NCBI RefSeq assembly: GCF_003675385.1
Contig: NZ_RCWZ01000005.1
Span: 930,001 to 994,000 of the forward strand
DNA length: 64,000 bases
From: Mucilaginibacter kameinonensis
GTDB taxonomy: Bacteria; Bacteroidota; Bacteroidia; Sphingobacteriales; Sphingobacteriaceae
Direction of reading: 5' to 3'
The notes beneath the pieces were generated by a model that searched no databases, had not been told where the DNA came from, and saw nothing but the letters and a program-made list of their open reading frames with translations. The position numbers were made by a program, and so were the translations under genes. Shown piece after piece: positions 9,130 through 18,547 of this stretch (position 1 is the first letter of the stretch; the number at the start of each line of letters is the position of its first letter).

Positions 9130-10446
9130 ATGAAAAAGTATTTATCTATAGCATTGCTTGGTTTAGTTATAACAGGCTGCCATAAAACCCCTCCCCAACC
9201 ATTAGGGAACGGTGATGTTAGCAAGGTGATTGGTCAGATGGCCGATGTAATGATCCACGATGTAACCAATCCGCCTTTGGCATGCCGTTTTTTTGCGTAC
9301 ACCTGTTTAGCCGGTTATGAAGTTTTATCACAAAACGATAAGCAGGTTAAAAGCATGCACGGTATCCTGAATGACTATCCTGCTATCGCTGCACCCAAAC
9401 AAATTTCGGGCTATAACAGCCAGCTAAGCGCGATACTGGCCATGTACGAAACCGCCGGAAAGCTTCAGCCATCAGGCAGCCTGATGCTTAAAAACGAAGG
9501 CACGTTTTTAGATTCCTGCCGCAAAATTGGCTTTAGCGATGAAATGATTGACAGTTCAAAAAGCTATGCCAAATTCATCAGCAAAAAGATCCTGGCTTAT
9601 GCTAAAGCCGATGGGTACCGGAAGATAAACAACTACCCGCGTTATAAACTTAAGCATACGCCCGGCAGCTGGGACCTCACCCCTCCTGCCTATATGCTGC
9701 CTGTTGAACCTTATTTTAATACGGTACGTCCATTTACGCTCGATTCGGCGGCGCAATTTGTGCCTGATCCGCCTATTTCTTTTTCTACCGATAAAAATTC
9801 AACTTTTTATAAGTTCCTGCAATTGAGCTATACTAAAAGTGGTGATGGTTTAAAACAGGAGGAAAAAGACATCGCCAACTTCTGGGATTGTAACCCTTTC
9901 GCGGTTCAAAATGATGGGCACATGCTCATTGGCTTAAAGAAAATCTCGCCGGGAGCACACTGGATGGGCATCACCAATATTGCCTGCAAGCAAACTAAAG
10001 CAAGCTTTTCAAAAGCTTTGGAGGTAAATACCGTAGTTGCTATAGGCTTAACCGACGCGTTTATTTGTTGCTGGGACGATAAATATCGCACCAACCGCAT
10101 CCGGCCCGAAACCGCTATCCGCCAATACATTGATCCGCATTGGAAACCTTTACTGCAAACGCCTCCCTTTCCCGAATATATCAGCGGGCATTCGGTAGTT
10201 TCATCAGCATCGGCAGTGATCCTCACACACTATTTTGGCGATAATTTTAAGTATACCGATAACGTTGAAATAGGCTACGGTATACCGCCAAGGCATTTTA
10301 CATCCTTTACCCAGGCGGCTAAGGAAGCCGCTATATCCAGGTTCTGGGGAGGAATCCACTTTATGGATGCTATTGACAATGGCATTATCCAGGGGAATAA
10401 GGTAGGGAATCGGGTGCTTGATAAATTGAAACAAAAAGGAGCGTAA
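9130..10446 (+). CDS. Vanadium-dependent haloperoxidase / PAP2-type phosphatase lipoprotein
   Basis: A 438-residue lipoprotein (lipobox VITGC, Cys17). It contains the full three-part vanadate/phosphate pocket of the PAP2-haloperoxidase superfamily: K318-x6-R325-P326, then SGH at 352-354, then S403-R404-x5-H410. H354 and H410 would be the catalytic and vanadate-binding histidines. Members either oxidise halides with H2O2 or hydrolyse phosphomonoesters, and sequence alone does not separate the two. The fold length (over 400 residues) and lack of membrane segments favour the soluble haloperoxidase-like group. It follows the FG-GAP lipoprotein by 7 bp and ends at a strong terminator. Confidence 0.87.
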   Translation: MKKYLSIALLGLVITGCHKTPPQPLGNGDVSKVIGQMADVMIHDVTNPPLACRFFAYTCLAGYEVLSQNDKQVKSMHGILNDYPAIAAPKQISGYNSQLSAILAMYETAGKLQPSGSLMLKNEGTFLDSCRKIGFSDEMIDSSKSYAKFISKKILAYAKADGYRKINNYPRYKLKHTPGSWDLTPPAYMLPVEPYFNTVRPFTLDSAAQFVPDPPISFSTDKNSTFYKFLQLSYTKSGDGLKQEEKDIANFWDCNPFAVQNDGHMLIGLKKISPGAHWMGITNIACKQTKASFSKALEVNTVVAIGLTDAFICCWDDKYRTNRIRPETAIRQYIDPHWKPLLQTPPFPEYISGHSVVSSASAVILTHYFGDNFKYTDNVEIGYGIPPRHFTSFTQAAKEAAISRFWGGIHFMDAIDNGIIQGNKVGNRVLDKLKQKGA

Positions 10447-10460
10447 ATAAACGTAAACGA

Positions 10461-10510
10461 TGACAACAAAAAGGGCTTGCACAGAAATGTGCAAGCCCTT
10501 TTTGTTGTCA
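10461..10510. terminator. Bidirectional terminator, perfect 23-bp palindrome
   Basis: Two perfect 23-bp arms (10461-10483 and 10488-10510) surround a GAAA tetraloop. The GC core GGGCTTGCACA is flanked by AAAAA on one side and TTTTT on the other, so it has a terminator tail in both directions. It lies between the convergent haloperoxidase (ends 10446) and GH31 (ends 10518) genes. Confidence 0.93.
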
Positions 10511-10517
10511 GTACCTC

Positions 10518-12659
10518 TTAGTTAATCACTTTCCAGTTTTTAATGATATACCTGCTGCTTTTGAATTTGCCTGTGCGCTTAACCTCTCCTTTGCCTTTAC
10601 TCCAAACAAGGTTTACGGTATTGTAGGCATCGTTTTCATAATTGAAAGTCAGGCCGTCATCTTCAAATAAAGAAGCCTTGTTTCCATTCCCGTATACATA
10701 ACAGGTAATTTCAAATTTGGTATTGGGCGCAACAAACTCTACCGGTTTAGCCAGCGGCAAAATGGTTCCGGCTTTAATGAATATAGGCAGTTGAGTAAGG
10801 CTGGGTTTTATGGTATAAGATTTGCCTCCGTCGTACTTTTGATTGGTATTATAATCATACCATATACCTTCGGGCAAATAAACCTGGCGCTCATCCATCT
10901 TTTCGGTTAAGGGAGCCGCCAGGATATCGTTGCCGACCATGTACTCATCTGATAAGTTGAACGTGTTTTTATCCTGCGGATAATCCATTACCAAAGCCCT
11001 GAATGGCGGGATGCCTTTAAAATGATAATCGGCAAAGGCATTGTAAAGGTATGGGACCAGGCTCATCCTAAAGTTTAGCAGTTTACGGATATCTCCTTCA
11101 ACTTCTTTAGCATTGTCCATCAGTTCGCCTTTGTTATTCTTTTCCCTGTTGATCTGTAGCCAGGGTGGGTTTTGCAGGTACCATGAATTATACAACGTTT
11201 GTGCCGAAAGCACCGCCGTTTGACTGCGACGTATAAAATCTTTAATAGAATTAGATTCACGCACCTCCGGCGACCAGATCATACCTGCAAAACCGGAGTT
11301 AAGGATCATGCGGATATATTCGTCATGCAGGTAAGTATCGCTGTATAAAGCTGCCGGATACGATGAAGCGAAGGCATTTGAAGCCCGAACATCCAAATAA
11401 GTGCGTTGATTTAATTTTTTATAAATGCTATAGATCGTTTTTTGATATAGCAAACCAAAAAGCTGGTGCATTTGCTCGCCATCAATACCTGATGGAAACT
11501 GGCTAAGTTCAGGAAAGCTCCAGGCCCCGCTACCAAAAGCGATGTTTGAGTTGTCACACTCATCCATTTTAAAACCCGAAATTCCCGGTTGCACAAAAGT
11601 CTGCCTGTGATAATTGGCAAAGAGGTTACTTGCTGAGGTATCGGCGAAATCAGGAACAAGACCATTCCAAACCAGGTAATTACCTGCCTTATTTTTTAAA
11701 GGTTCATATAACGGCGATTTGGGCGACACAAAGGCATGCTCCCACAGGTTGATATGAAAACCCTTGTTTTTCATGGAATCAATAAATTCATTGGGCGTAG
11801 GGAAAAAGCTTTTGTTCCATACGTAAGAGCATGAGTAGGAAGCGGTTTGCCAACGCGGCTCCAGCCCCAGAACATCGCAGGGGATATGATTATCACGAAA
11901 GTAAGCAGCCATTTTATCTACCTGGTATTGGTTAAAATCTGCCTTAACGCGATACTTTACTCCCAGCCCCCATATGGCAGGAAAGGCCCCTCCGCCCGAA
12001 AACAGGTTATAACGCTGTACCGCGGTTTTCAAATCGGGTCCATCAAAAACAAACACCTCAATCCCTTTGGCGCCGGGAATATCAACCGTTACAGATCCCG
12101 AAGCTTTATTATCGCTTTTATATAATTCCTCAACCGAATTACCGCCGTTACTTTCTTTGCCGTCGTTTTTGCTTTTATTAAGCTTGGAGGTATTGCCACA
12201 ATAAAAAGTAGCGTAACGCGAAGTATTGATTAAAACACCATACCCTTTGCTTGAAACGTAAAAGGTTGTGGGGCCGTGCGTGTAGCCCAGATCATTCAAT
12301 GGGTTATCATTAACAATAGGGCGTTTTTTTAATCCCCGTTGATTAAACGAGCCTATCTGCATCCCAAATCCGTACAGTTGCTCGGTGTCATCTAAGGGCA
12401 CTTCCACCACTACTCCCCTGTCATTAATCTTTATTTTGATATCGTCGATACTAAAAGGCAGCTTTCCGGCAGGCAACTCGTTTAAAGCCGCGCTCATGGG
12501 CTGTTCGCTACAAAAGCTGTAGGGCGTAAACTTATCAATTGTTCCTGAAGTCACTTTCTGAACACCTGCCGCCAATTGCGCAGTTTGACTACAGGCATTA
12601 AAGGTAAGTAGGTTGAAACAGCTGGCTAACACAGCTAAACAGATAAAATATTTTCTCAT
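10518..12659 (-). CDS. GH31 family alpha-glycosidase
   Basis: A 713-residue exported glycoside hydrolase. A lipobox-like LASC puts a possible lipidated Cys at 14. The N-terminal beta-sandwich carries TEQLYGFGMQIG. The catalytic barrel includes DVLGLEPRWQ and the nucleophile Asp366 in GFKMDECDN. LRASNAFASSYP is replaced here by DVRASNAFASSYP, and RLSLVPYLY-like FRMSLVPYLYNAF precedes the C-terminal domains. GH31 includes alpha-glucosidases, alpha-xylosidases and related enzymes; the subtype cannot be assigned. It lies 45 bp after the GH127 gene in the same minus-strand operon, which suggests joint action on arabinose- or xylose-containing plant polysaccharide. Confidence 0.88.
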   Translation of the reverse strand: MRKYFICLAVLASCFNLLTFNACSQTAQLAAGVQKVTSGTIDKFTPYSFCSEQPMSAALNELPAGKLPFSIDDIKIKINDRGVVVEVPLDDTEQLYGFGMQIGSFNQRGLKKRPIVNDNPLNDLGYTHGPTTFYVSSKGYGVLINTSRYATFYCGNTSKLNKSKNDGKESNGGNSVEELYKSDNKASGSVTVDIPGAKGIEVFVFDGPDLKTAVQRYNLFSGGGAFPAIWGLGVKYRVKADFNQYQVDKMAAYFRDNHIPCDVLGLEPRWQTASYSCSYVWNKSFFPTPNEFIDSMKNKGFHINLWEHAFVSPKSPLYEPLKNKAGNYLVWNGLVPDFADTSASNLFANYHRQTFVQPGISGFKMDECDNSNIAFGSGAWSFPELSQFPSGIDGEQMHQLFGLLYQKTIYSIYKKLNQRTYLDVRASNAFASSYPAALYSDTYLHDEYIRMILNSGFAGMIWSPEVRESNSIKDFIRRSQTAVLSAQTLYNSWYLQNPPWLQINREKNNKGELMDNAKEVEGDIRKLLNFRMSLVPYLYNAFADYHFKGIPPFRALVMDYPQDKNTFNLSDEYMVGNDILAAPLTEKMDERQVYLPEGIWYDYNTNQKYDGGKSYTIKPSLTQLPIFIKAGTILPLAKPVEFVAPNTKFEITCYVYGNGNKASLFEDDGLTFNYENDAYNTVNLVWSKGKGEVKRTGKFKSSRYIIKNWKVIN

Positions 12660-12704
12660 CGATGTAGAAGATCTAAAATTAAGAGGTCTTGTTTAAAGAG
12701 CTGT

Positions 12705-14765
12705 TTATTGATTACCGTCTTTCCTGATCCAAACTTCATAAGGAGAGCCGGGTTGCCTGTTACCTAAGGTATAAAAAGGTACCGCGGTTATGCTTATCTG
12801 CTTACCGTCGCTATTCCTTACGTTACCTGTAACAACGTTTACACCGTTAAGTAACTCCGGTTTATAGCTTAGTTTCAAACCTGCGTTAGGATTCAGGGTA
12901 TAATTTTTCAGGGCAGGGTTATCTACGGTTTCAAAAGCGTAAATGACAGGACCCGATGCAATGGCCAGTTTATTTTTGATGGTTTGCACAGAATCATTGG
13001 CTGCTATCAGTCGTGGGGTCATCGGCAATTGTAATTCAACGACATCGCCCTTTTTCCATGCTCTGCTTATAGTTAAATAGCCATTTTGCGGATCAACAGG
13101 TATAGTTTTACCATTCACCTTTAGTGTTGGTTTCCCATTTAAATTCGATGAATACAGATCAAACGGATTTTCTTTCCCTTCGGCCCAGCCGGGGATCCTT
13201 ACTTTCATGGCAAAAGTTTTAGCGCCTTCTGGATTAACTTCTAACCTTACATTCCCTTTCCATGGATAACCGGTGGTTTGTTTGATCAACACATCTTCGC
13301 CCTTTATTTTCAGCGATGCGTCGCTGCCTATAAACAGGTTTACATAAACATCGCTACCATCATATCCATAAATGTATTGAGGCAAAGCTCCGGCCATTTT
13401 AAGCATCATTGGCGGGCAGCAAGGGCAATCATGCCAGGCCCAGCGCTTGTTGCCGTTGCCCACAAGCGGGTTTTCATAAAAATACTGCTGTCCGTTTAGC
13501 GATATGCCCGAAAGGAAATTGTTATAAATGATACGCTCAAACTCATCCATGTATTTACCATCGGCTTCCATCTCGTTCATCCGCTGGCTAAAGAAACCGG
13601 CACTAATGGATGCGCAGGTTTCCAGATAGGCCGATTCGGGCAGGAAATAATCCTTTCCAAAGCGTTCACCATCGGCAATGGCACCTTCACCTCCGGTAAT
13701 AAACATTCTTTTGCCGGTCATATTCTTCCAGTAGTTAACGGAGGTATTGGCATACGCGGCGTTGCCGGTTTCCATAGCGGTAGCTGTAACGCCGGTTGCA
13801 AGCAAGGTTGCCCTTACAGCATGCCCTTCAATGGTTTTTTGTTGTATTACAGGCATGTGGTCCTGGTTGTAGGAACTATCGCTTTTACGGGCATGGCTAC
13901 CGTCCGCTTCGCCATAATTGCCCCTGTCATTAATCCAGAATTTCACCATGGCCAGATATTCCTCTTCCTTAACCGGGGCGGTTATCTTGTTTTTTAACGA
14001 AGGCTGTTCTTTAAAAAGCTGGTACAGTTTCAGCAACGCCTCTTCAGGTCCACCATGACCGGGGATAACATTGCTTTTGGGCGCTGGCCCTATCTGCGTA
14101 CAAATGTAATTGCTGAGTTTAACAGCCACATTAAGAAGTTTAGTTTTGCCGGTAGCACGATAGTAATGCACCGCGACTTCCATCAGCATGCCCGAATTGT
14201 AAATATCATGCTGCCATTTATCATCGCCACCATTGGTACCCCAACGTTTATCCGGGCGTACAAGTGTGGTGTATGTATTGATATAACCATCCGGATCGGC
14301 ATTTTGCGCGGCGGCAACGCGATCTATGTAGCCGTCTATTTTTTTCTCCAGTGCGGGATCAGGATGCTCCGCGAGCAAGTCAGCGGCTCCGCGGATTGTT
14401 TCGTAAACCAGGCCATCGTACCATGGCGGGCCGTCATGATTACCGGTATTCTTTTTACCCTGTGCAACCATGTCAAAGTTCAGAAACGCGTTGCGGGTAC
14501 GGCCAAGCTTTGCTTTTTCGGCAATAATATCCGGACGATCGGGTTCATATTTCCCTTCCAGTTTATCAAAAACATCGTATACGGTTTGGGTTGTCCATAC
14601 CTTCATTTTGGGGCTCCAAAAACCATCGTTTATTTTTACCTGCTGAAATGCAAGCGGCTGAATGATACGCTTAGGCCGGCTATCAGACTGCGCCGAAGCC
14701 ATGGAAGTTGCAAAAACCAGACAACTGAAAATTACAGCCGTTTGGTATTTTTTAAATACAAACAT
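12705..14765 (-). CDS. GH127 family glycosidase (beta-L-arabinofuranosidase type)
   Basis: A 686-residue secreted enzyme starting at the ATG at 14765. A longer frame to 14822 would add 19 residues before the signal peptide, so I prefer the inner start, whose signal ends SMASAQ. The GH127 zinc site is visible: Glu382 and Cys384 in LETCAS, and Cys449/Cys450 in WHDCPCCPP. In the Bifidobacterium enzyme HypBA1, Glu plus three Cys bind zinc and one Cys is the nucleophile. Family members release beta-L-arabinofuranose from extensin, arabinogalactan or rhamnogalacturonan side chains. It is the first gene of the GH127-GH31 operon. Confidence 0.9.
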   Translation of the reverse strand: MFVFKKYQTAVIFSCLVFATSMASAQSDSRPKRIIQPLAFQQVKINDGFWSPKMKVWTTQTVYDVFDKLEGKYEPDRPDIIAEKAKLGRTRNAFLNFDMVAQGKKNTGNHDGPPWYDGLVYETIRGAADLLAEHPDPALEKKIDGYIDRVAAAQNADPDGYINTYTTLVRPDKRWGTNGGDDKWQHDIYNSGMLMEVAVHYYRATGKTKLLNVAVKLSNYICTQIGPAPKSNVIPGHGGPEEALLKLYQLFKEQPSLKNKITAPVKEEEYLAMVKFWINDRGNYGEADGSHARKSDSSYNQDHMPVIQQKTIEGHAVRATLLATGVTATAMETGNAAYANTSVNYWKNMTGKRMFITGGEGAIADGERFGKDYFLPESAYLETCASISAGFFSQRMNEMEADGKYMDEFERIIYNNFLSGISLNGQQYFYENPLVGNGNKRWAWHDCPCCPPMMLKMAGALPQYIYGYDGSDVYVNLFIGSDASLKIKGEDVLIKQTTGYPWKGNVRLEVNPEGAKTFAMKVRIPGWAEGKENPFDLYSSNLNGKPTLKVNGKTIPVDPQNGYLTISRAWKKGDVVELQLPMTPRLIAANDSVQTIKNKLAIASGPVIYAFETVDNPALKNYTLNPNAGLKLSYKPELLNGVNVVTGNVRNSDGKQISITAVPFYTLGNRQPGSPYEVWIRKDGNQ

Positions 14766-14868
14766 TAGATAGATATTAATTATTAAGGTTAACAATTGGG
14801 TTGCAACACAATGCCCACACAAGGTAAGTATTATCTGTCATTAGTACAATTACCCAATTTTAAACATA

Positions 14869-14896
14869 ACTGGCTAAAGCCTCAACCTTAGCCAGT
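14869..14896 (-). terminator. Possible hairpin terminator after fbp
   Basis: Nine-bp arms ACTGGCTAA (14869-14877) and TTAGCCAGT (14888-14896) lie 27 bp after the fbp stop. The minus-strand tail (TATGTTTAAAATT) is only moderately T-rich, so the terminator role is tentative. Confidence 0.45.
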
Positions 14897-14922
14897 CCTT
14901 AATAGTTAATTATAATAACCAG

Positions 14923-15945
14923 TCAACTTTGGTACACTTCGCTATATAACTCTATCATCTCCATGGCTTTTTTTACCATAGCTTTTGAGCCGATAAATAA
15001 GGCTGAACGCTGATGAAGTCCCCTTACTTCGAGATCAAGGATCCGCGTTTGCCCGTCGGATGCCTCTCCGCCAGCCTGCTCTATGATCATAGCCATTGGA
15101 TTGCATTCGTAAACCAGCCGCAATTTTCCATTTGGGGCGCCAATCATGGGCGGATAAATGAAGATGCCACCTTTAATCAGGTTTCTGTGAAAATCAGCAA
15201 CCAAAGAGCCGATGTATCTTGAACTATAAGGCCGACCGGTGGGCTGATCTTCTTCCTGACAATACCTGATGTATTGTTTGACGCTTTCAGGGAAACGGTT
15301 ATAATTCCCTTCGTTAACAGAATAGATCTTACCCTGATCGGGGATCATCATATCGAGGTGCGACAGACAGAATTCGCCTAAAAAGGGATCCAGCGTAAAT
15401 CCGTTAACCCCATTTCCCGTGGTATAAACAAGCATTGTCGAAGAGCCATATATAACATAACCTGCTGCAACCTGACGATTTCCGTCCTGAAGCAAATCAT
15501 ATGGCTTTATCGCTGCATTCCCAACACGACGATAAATAGAAAATATGGTGCCTACTCCAACATTTACATCAATATTCGAAGAACCATCCAAAGGATCAAT
15601 AGCTACGATATAGCTTCCTTTTCCTGGTTCCGGGGAATCAAATATGACAGGCTCATCGTTTTCTTCGGAAACAACGGCACAGCATTCCCGGCCTTTTTTT
15701 AACGCGGTTATAAACTGTTCATTGGCATAAACATCCAGGCGTTGCTGGCATTCGCCCTGAATGTTTATGTAATCAGTTTCTCCTAATACTCCTGCGAGCC
15801 CGGCCCTGTTGATTTCCCTGTTCACTATTTTTGCAGCTATACCGATATCCCTTAACAAACGCGACAACTCACCTTTGGCATTAGGAAAATCAGCCTGTTT
15901 TTCGATAATAAACTGGTCTAAAGTTTTGAATTGTGGTTTCATCAC
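14923..15945 (-). CDS. fbp: Fructose-1,6-bisphosphatase, class I
   Basis: A 340-residue cytoplasmic enzyme that hydrolyses fructose 1,6-bisphosphate to fructose 6-phosphate, the committed step of gluconeogenesis. The metal-binding signature DPLDGSSNIDVNVGVG identifies class I FBPase, supported by SEENDEPV upstream of it and GKLRLVYECNPMAMIIEQAGG near the C-terminus. Length matches the family (about 330-345). It lies 21 bp downstream of ppsA on the same strand, so both gluconeogenic steps are made from one transcript. Confidence 0.97.
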   Translation of the reverse strand: MMKPQFKTLDQFIIEKQADFPNAKGELSRLLRDIGIAAKIVNREINRAGLAGVLGETDYINIQGECQQRLDVYANEQFITALKKGRECCAVVSEENDEPVIFDSPEPGKGSYIVAIDPLDGSSNIDVNVGVGTIFSIYRRVGNAAIKPYDLLQDGNRQVAAGYVIYGSSTMLVYTTGNGVNGFTLDPFLGEFCLSHLDMMIPDQGKIYSVNEGNYNRFPESVKQYIRYCQEEDQPTGRPYSSRYIGSLVADFHRNLIKGGIFIYPPMIGAPNGKLRLVYECNPMAMIIEQAGGEASDGQTRILDLEVRGLHQRSALFIGSKAMVKKAMEMIELYSEVYQS

Positions 15946-15966
15946 TGTTTCTTTTTTAATGCGCGC

Positions 15967-18426
15967 TCAGAAAATAGGTTCAGGAACCGGCTCATTTAGC
16001 TTGCTTTGACTGGTTTCGGCGGCGCTGATCACTTTTACCGTTTTCATAAAAGAATCAGGAGTTACCGAGATACTACCTATCCCCTCTTCGGTAAGGAAGC
16101 GGGCGAAGTCGGGGAAATCAGATGGCCCCTGACCGCAGATCCCTACTTTAACATTCATATCCCGGGCAGTGCGGATGAGTGATGAGATCATGGTTTTCAC
16201 TGCTTCATTCCGTTCATTGTAAAGACCGGCAACCAGGGCAGAATCCCTGTCGAGCCCGAGCACCAATTGGGTAAGATCATTTGAGCCTATCGAGAAACCA
16301 TCTATGTATTTGCCAAACTCCTGCGCAAGGATAATATTGGATGGCAATTCGGCCATAAGGTAAACTTCCAATCCTTCTTCGCCCCTTTTTAATCCATACG
16401 CTTCCATGGTTTCGTAAACTTTCATCAACTCCCCAACCGTACGACAGAATGGGATCATGACGGTGACGTTATTGAGGCCCATTACTTCCCTCACTTTCCG
16501 TATGGCTTTACATTCCATACCGAAAGCCTCCCGGTAAGCATCTGAATAATACCTTGAAGCCCCGCGCCAGCCTATCATCGGGTTCTCCTCTTCAGGTTCA
16601 AAATATTTACCGCCGGGCATATTGGCGTATTCGTTTGTCTTAAAATCTGAGAAACGGACAATCACCCTGTTTGGATAAAAGGCTGCGGCTATCCTGGCTA
16701 TGCCATATGATAATTTTTCGATAAAAAACTCTTCGCCATTGGCATATCCCCTGGTTTGCTCTGCTATGTAGCTGCTAAGTTCCGCGTCGCCAATGCTTTC
16801 ATGCTTAAGCAAAGCCATGGGGTGTACCTTAATATAATTATTGATAATAAACTCCTCTCGGGCCAACCCCACCCCCAAACTTGGGTAATTGGCGTAATGA
16901 AAGGCCATTTCGGGTGAGGCTACATTCATCATCAACGGCGTTTTAATTTCAGGCAGGGAGGTAAACTTTTGCTCCGTTTTTTCATAAGCTATGATCCCGT
17001 CGTAAATAATCCCGGCCTCTCCTTCAGCACAGGAAGCCGTAATTTTCATTCCTGTTTTTAAAATAGCGGTAGCGTTTTCGCAGCCAACAATAGCCGGTAC
17101 ACCCAGTTCGCGCGCAACAATAGCGGCATGGCAGGTCCTGCCCCCTTTGTTAGTGATAATAGCGGCAGCCTTTTTCATAACAGGTTCCCAATCCGGGTCG
17201 GTCATGTCGGTAACCATGATATCGCCTTCCTTGAAATCGATGTGTTGAATTCCCGCCCTGTCCAGACCCTCCAATAAATGAACTTTTCCGGTGGCTATTT
17301 TATCACCAACGGCAATCCCCTTGAGCAAAATCTTTTCATGACGGCTTTCATCATGTATTTGATAGGAAACTACCGAACCACCCTCCCGGCGCGAATGAAT
17401 TGTTTCCGGTCTGGCCTGTACAATGAATAGTTCACCCGAAATCCCATCAACCGCCCATTCAATATCCATGGGGCACCATTTCTTTTTAAGAACAGAATAA
17501 TAATCCTCAATAATGGCAACCCAACGGCTTAATTCAATAATCTGATCATCATTGAGACAGAAGGATGCGGCTTCGGAAGCAGAAACAGGAACCACTTTGA
17601 CCGGCTCAGCAGCCGTTGTTCCGTAAACCATTTTCTGATGTTTTTGCCCAAGTTTTTTTTCTATGATGGAGCTAAAACCTCGTTTCAGCAAAGGCTTAAA
17701 CACGATAAACTCATCAGGGTTCACTGAACCCTGAACAATCATTTCGCCCAGGCCATAAGAGCCATTGATAACAATAACATCTTTGAACCCGCTTTCTGTA
17801 TCCAGGGAAAAAGCGACACCAGACATCCCGAGGTCGGAGCGTACCATTTTTTGGATACAAACAGAAAGTCCCACCTGGAAATGATCATATCCGAACATTT
17901 TACGATAACTGATAGCCCTATCCGTAAACAGTGACGCGAAACAGTTTTTGACCGCTTTTAATACATTCTTTATACCGCTAATGTTCAGGTAAGTGTCCTG
18001 TTGGCCGGCAAAAGAAGCATCGGGCAAATCTTCGGCGGTTGCAGAAGAACGGACTGCTACATCAACGTTTTCCTGCCGGTACTGTAAACAAAGTTGTTTA
18101 TATCCCTCGCTTATTTGCGAAGTCATTTCGTCAGGAAAACTACCATCGCTGATCAGTGTCCTGATGGCTAATCCGCATGCTGCCAGTTGCTCCAGGTTAT
18201 CTGTATCTGTTGCGTTGATCCTCTCACGGATCACGTTATCCAGATGGTTGAATGTTATAAACCGATGATAAGCAGAAGCTGTAATAATGAATCCATCCGG
18301 AATCCGGATACCTGACGGAGCAAGGTTTTGAAGCATTTCGCCGAGAGATGCATTTTTACCGCCAACTGCCTCAATATCCCTGATAGCGGCTTCCGCTAAC
18401 CTGAGGGTGAATTTTTCCTGCTGCAT
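15967..18426 (-). CDS. ppsA: Phosphoenolpyruvate synthase
   Basis: An 819-residue three-domain enzyme converting pyruvate and ATP to PEP, AMP and phosphate. The ATP-grasp domain starts with VGGKNASLGEM and includes VRSSATAEDLPDASFAGQQ. The swivelling phosphohistidine domain has GGRTCHAAIVARELG with His433. The C-terminal PEP/pyruvate barrel contains EEFIINNYI, GSNDLTQLVLGLDRD and the catalytic Cys764 in GICGQGPSD. Length fits bacterial PpsA. A -7-like box TACCTTTA lies 17 nt upstream of the ATG (18444-18451, minus strand). It precedes fbp, and faces the AraC gene across 121 bp, so that regulator may control it. Confidence 0.96.
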   Translation of the reverse strand: MQQEKFTLRLAEAAIRDIEAVGGKNASLGEMLQNLAPSGIRIPDGFIITASAYHRFITFNHLDNVIRERINATDTDNLEQLAACGLAIRTLISDGSFPDEMTSQISEGYKQLCLQYRQENVDVAVRSSATAEDLPDASFAGQQDTYLNISGIKNVLKAVKNCFASLFTDRAISYRKMFGYDHFQVGLSVCIQKMVRSDLGMSGVAFSLDTESGFKDVIVINGSYGLGEMIVQGSVNPDEFIVFKPLLKRGFSSIIEKKLGQKHQKMVYGTTAAEPVKVVPVSASEAASFCLNDDQIIELSRWVAIIEDYYSVLKKKWCPMDIEWAVDGISGELFIVQARPETIHSRREGGSVVSYQIHDESRHEKILLKGIAVGDKIATGKVHLLEGLDRAGIQHIDFKEGDIMVTDMTDPDWEPVMKKAAAIITNKGGRTCHAAIVARELGVPAIVGCENATAILKTGMKITASCAEGEAGIIYDGIIAYEKTEQKFTSLPEIKTPLMMNVASPEMAFHYANYPSLGVGLAREEFIINNYIKVHPMALLKHESIGDAELSSYIAEQTRGYANGEEFFIEKLSYGIARIAAAFYPNRVIVRFSDFKTNEYANMPGGKYFEPEEENPMIGWRGASRYYSDAYREAFGMECKAIRKVREVMGLNNVTVMIPFCRTVGELMKVYETMEAYGLKRGEEGLEVYLMAELPSNIILAQEFGKYIDGFSIGSNDLTQLVLGLDRDSALVAGLYNERNEAVKTMISSLIRTARDMNVKVGICGQGPSDFPDFARFLTEEGIGSISVTPDSFMKTVKVISAAETSQSKLNEPVPEPIF

Positions 18427-18547
18427 AATGTTTGTTTTTTTAGTAAAGGTATTTTGGCAGCAATGGAGTACATGTGTAAATCTTATTTAAAAATGATACT
18501 ATATTATCCTTATATTGAGCACAATTAAGATATTCATATAATATAAC

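Noticed and set aside
14055..14768. 237-codon open frame on the plus strand inside GH127
   Set aside because: It is antisense to a gene with clear GH127 active-site residues, has low-complexity composition and no domain, and is explained by codon bias.
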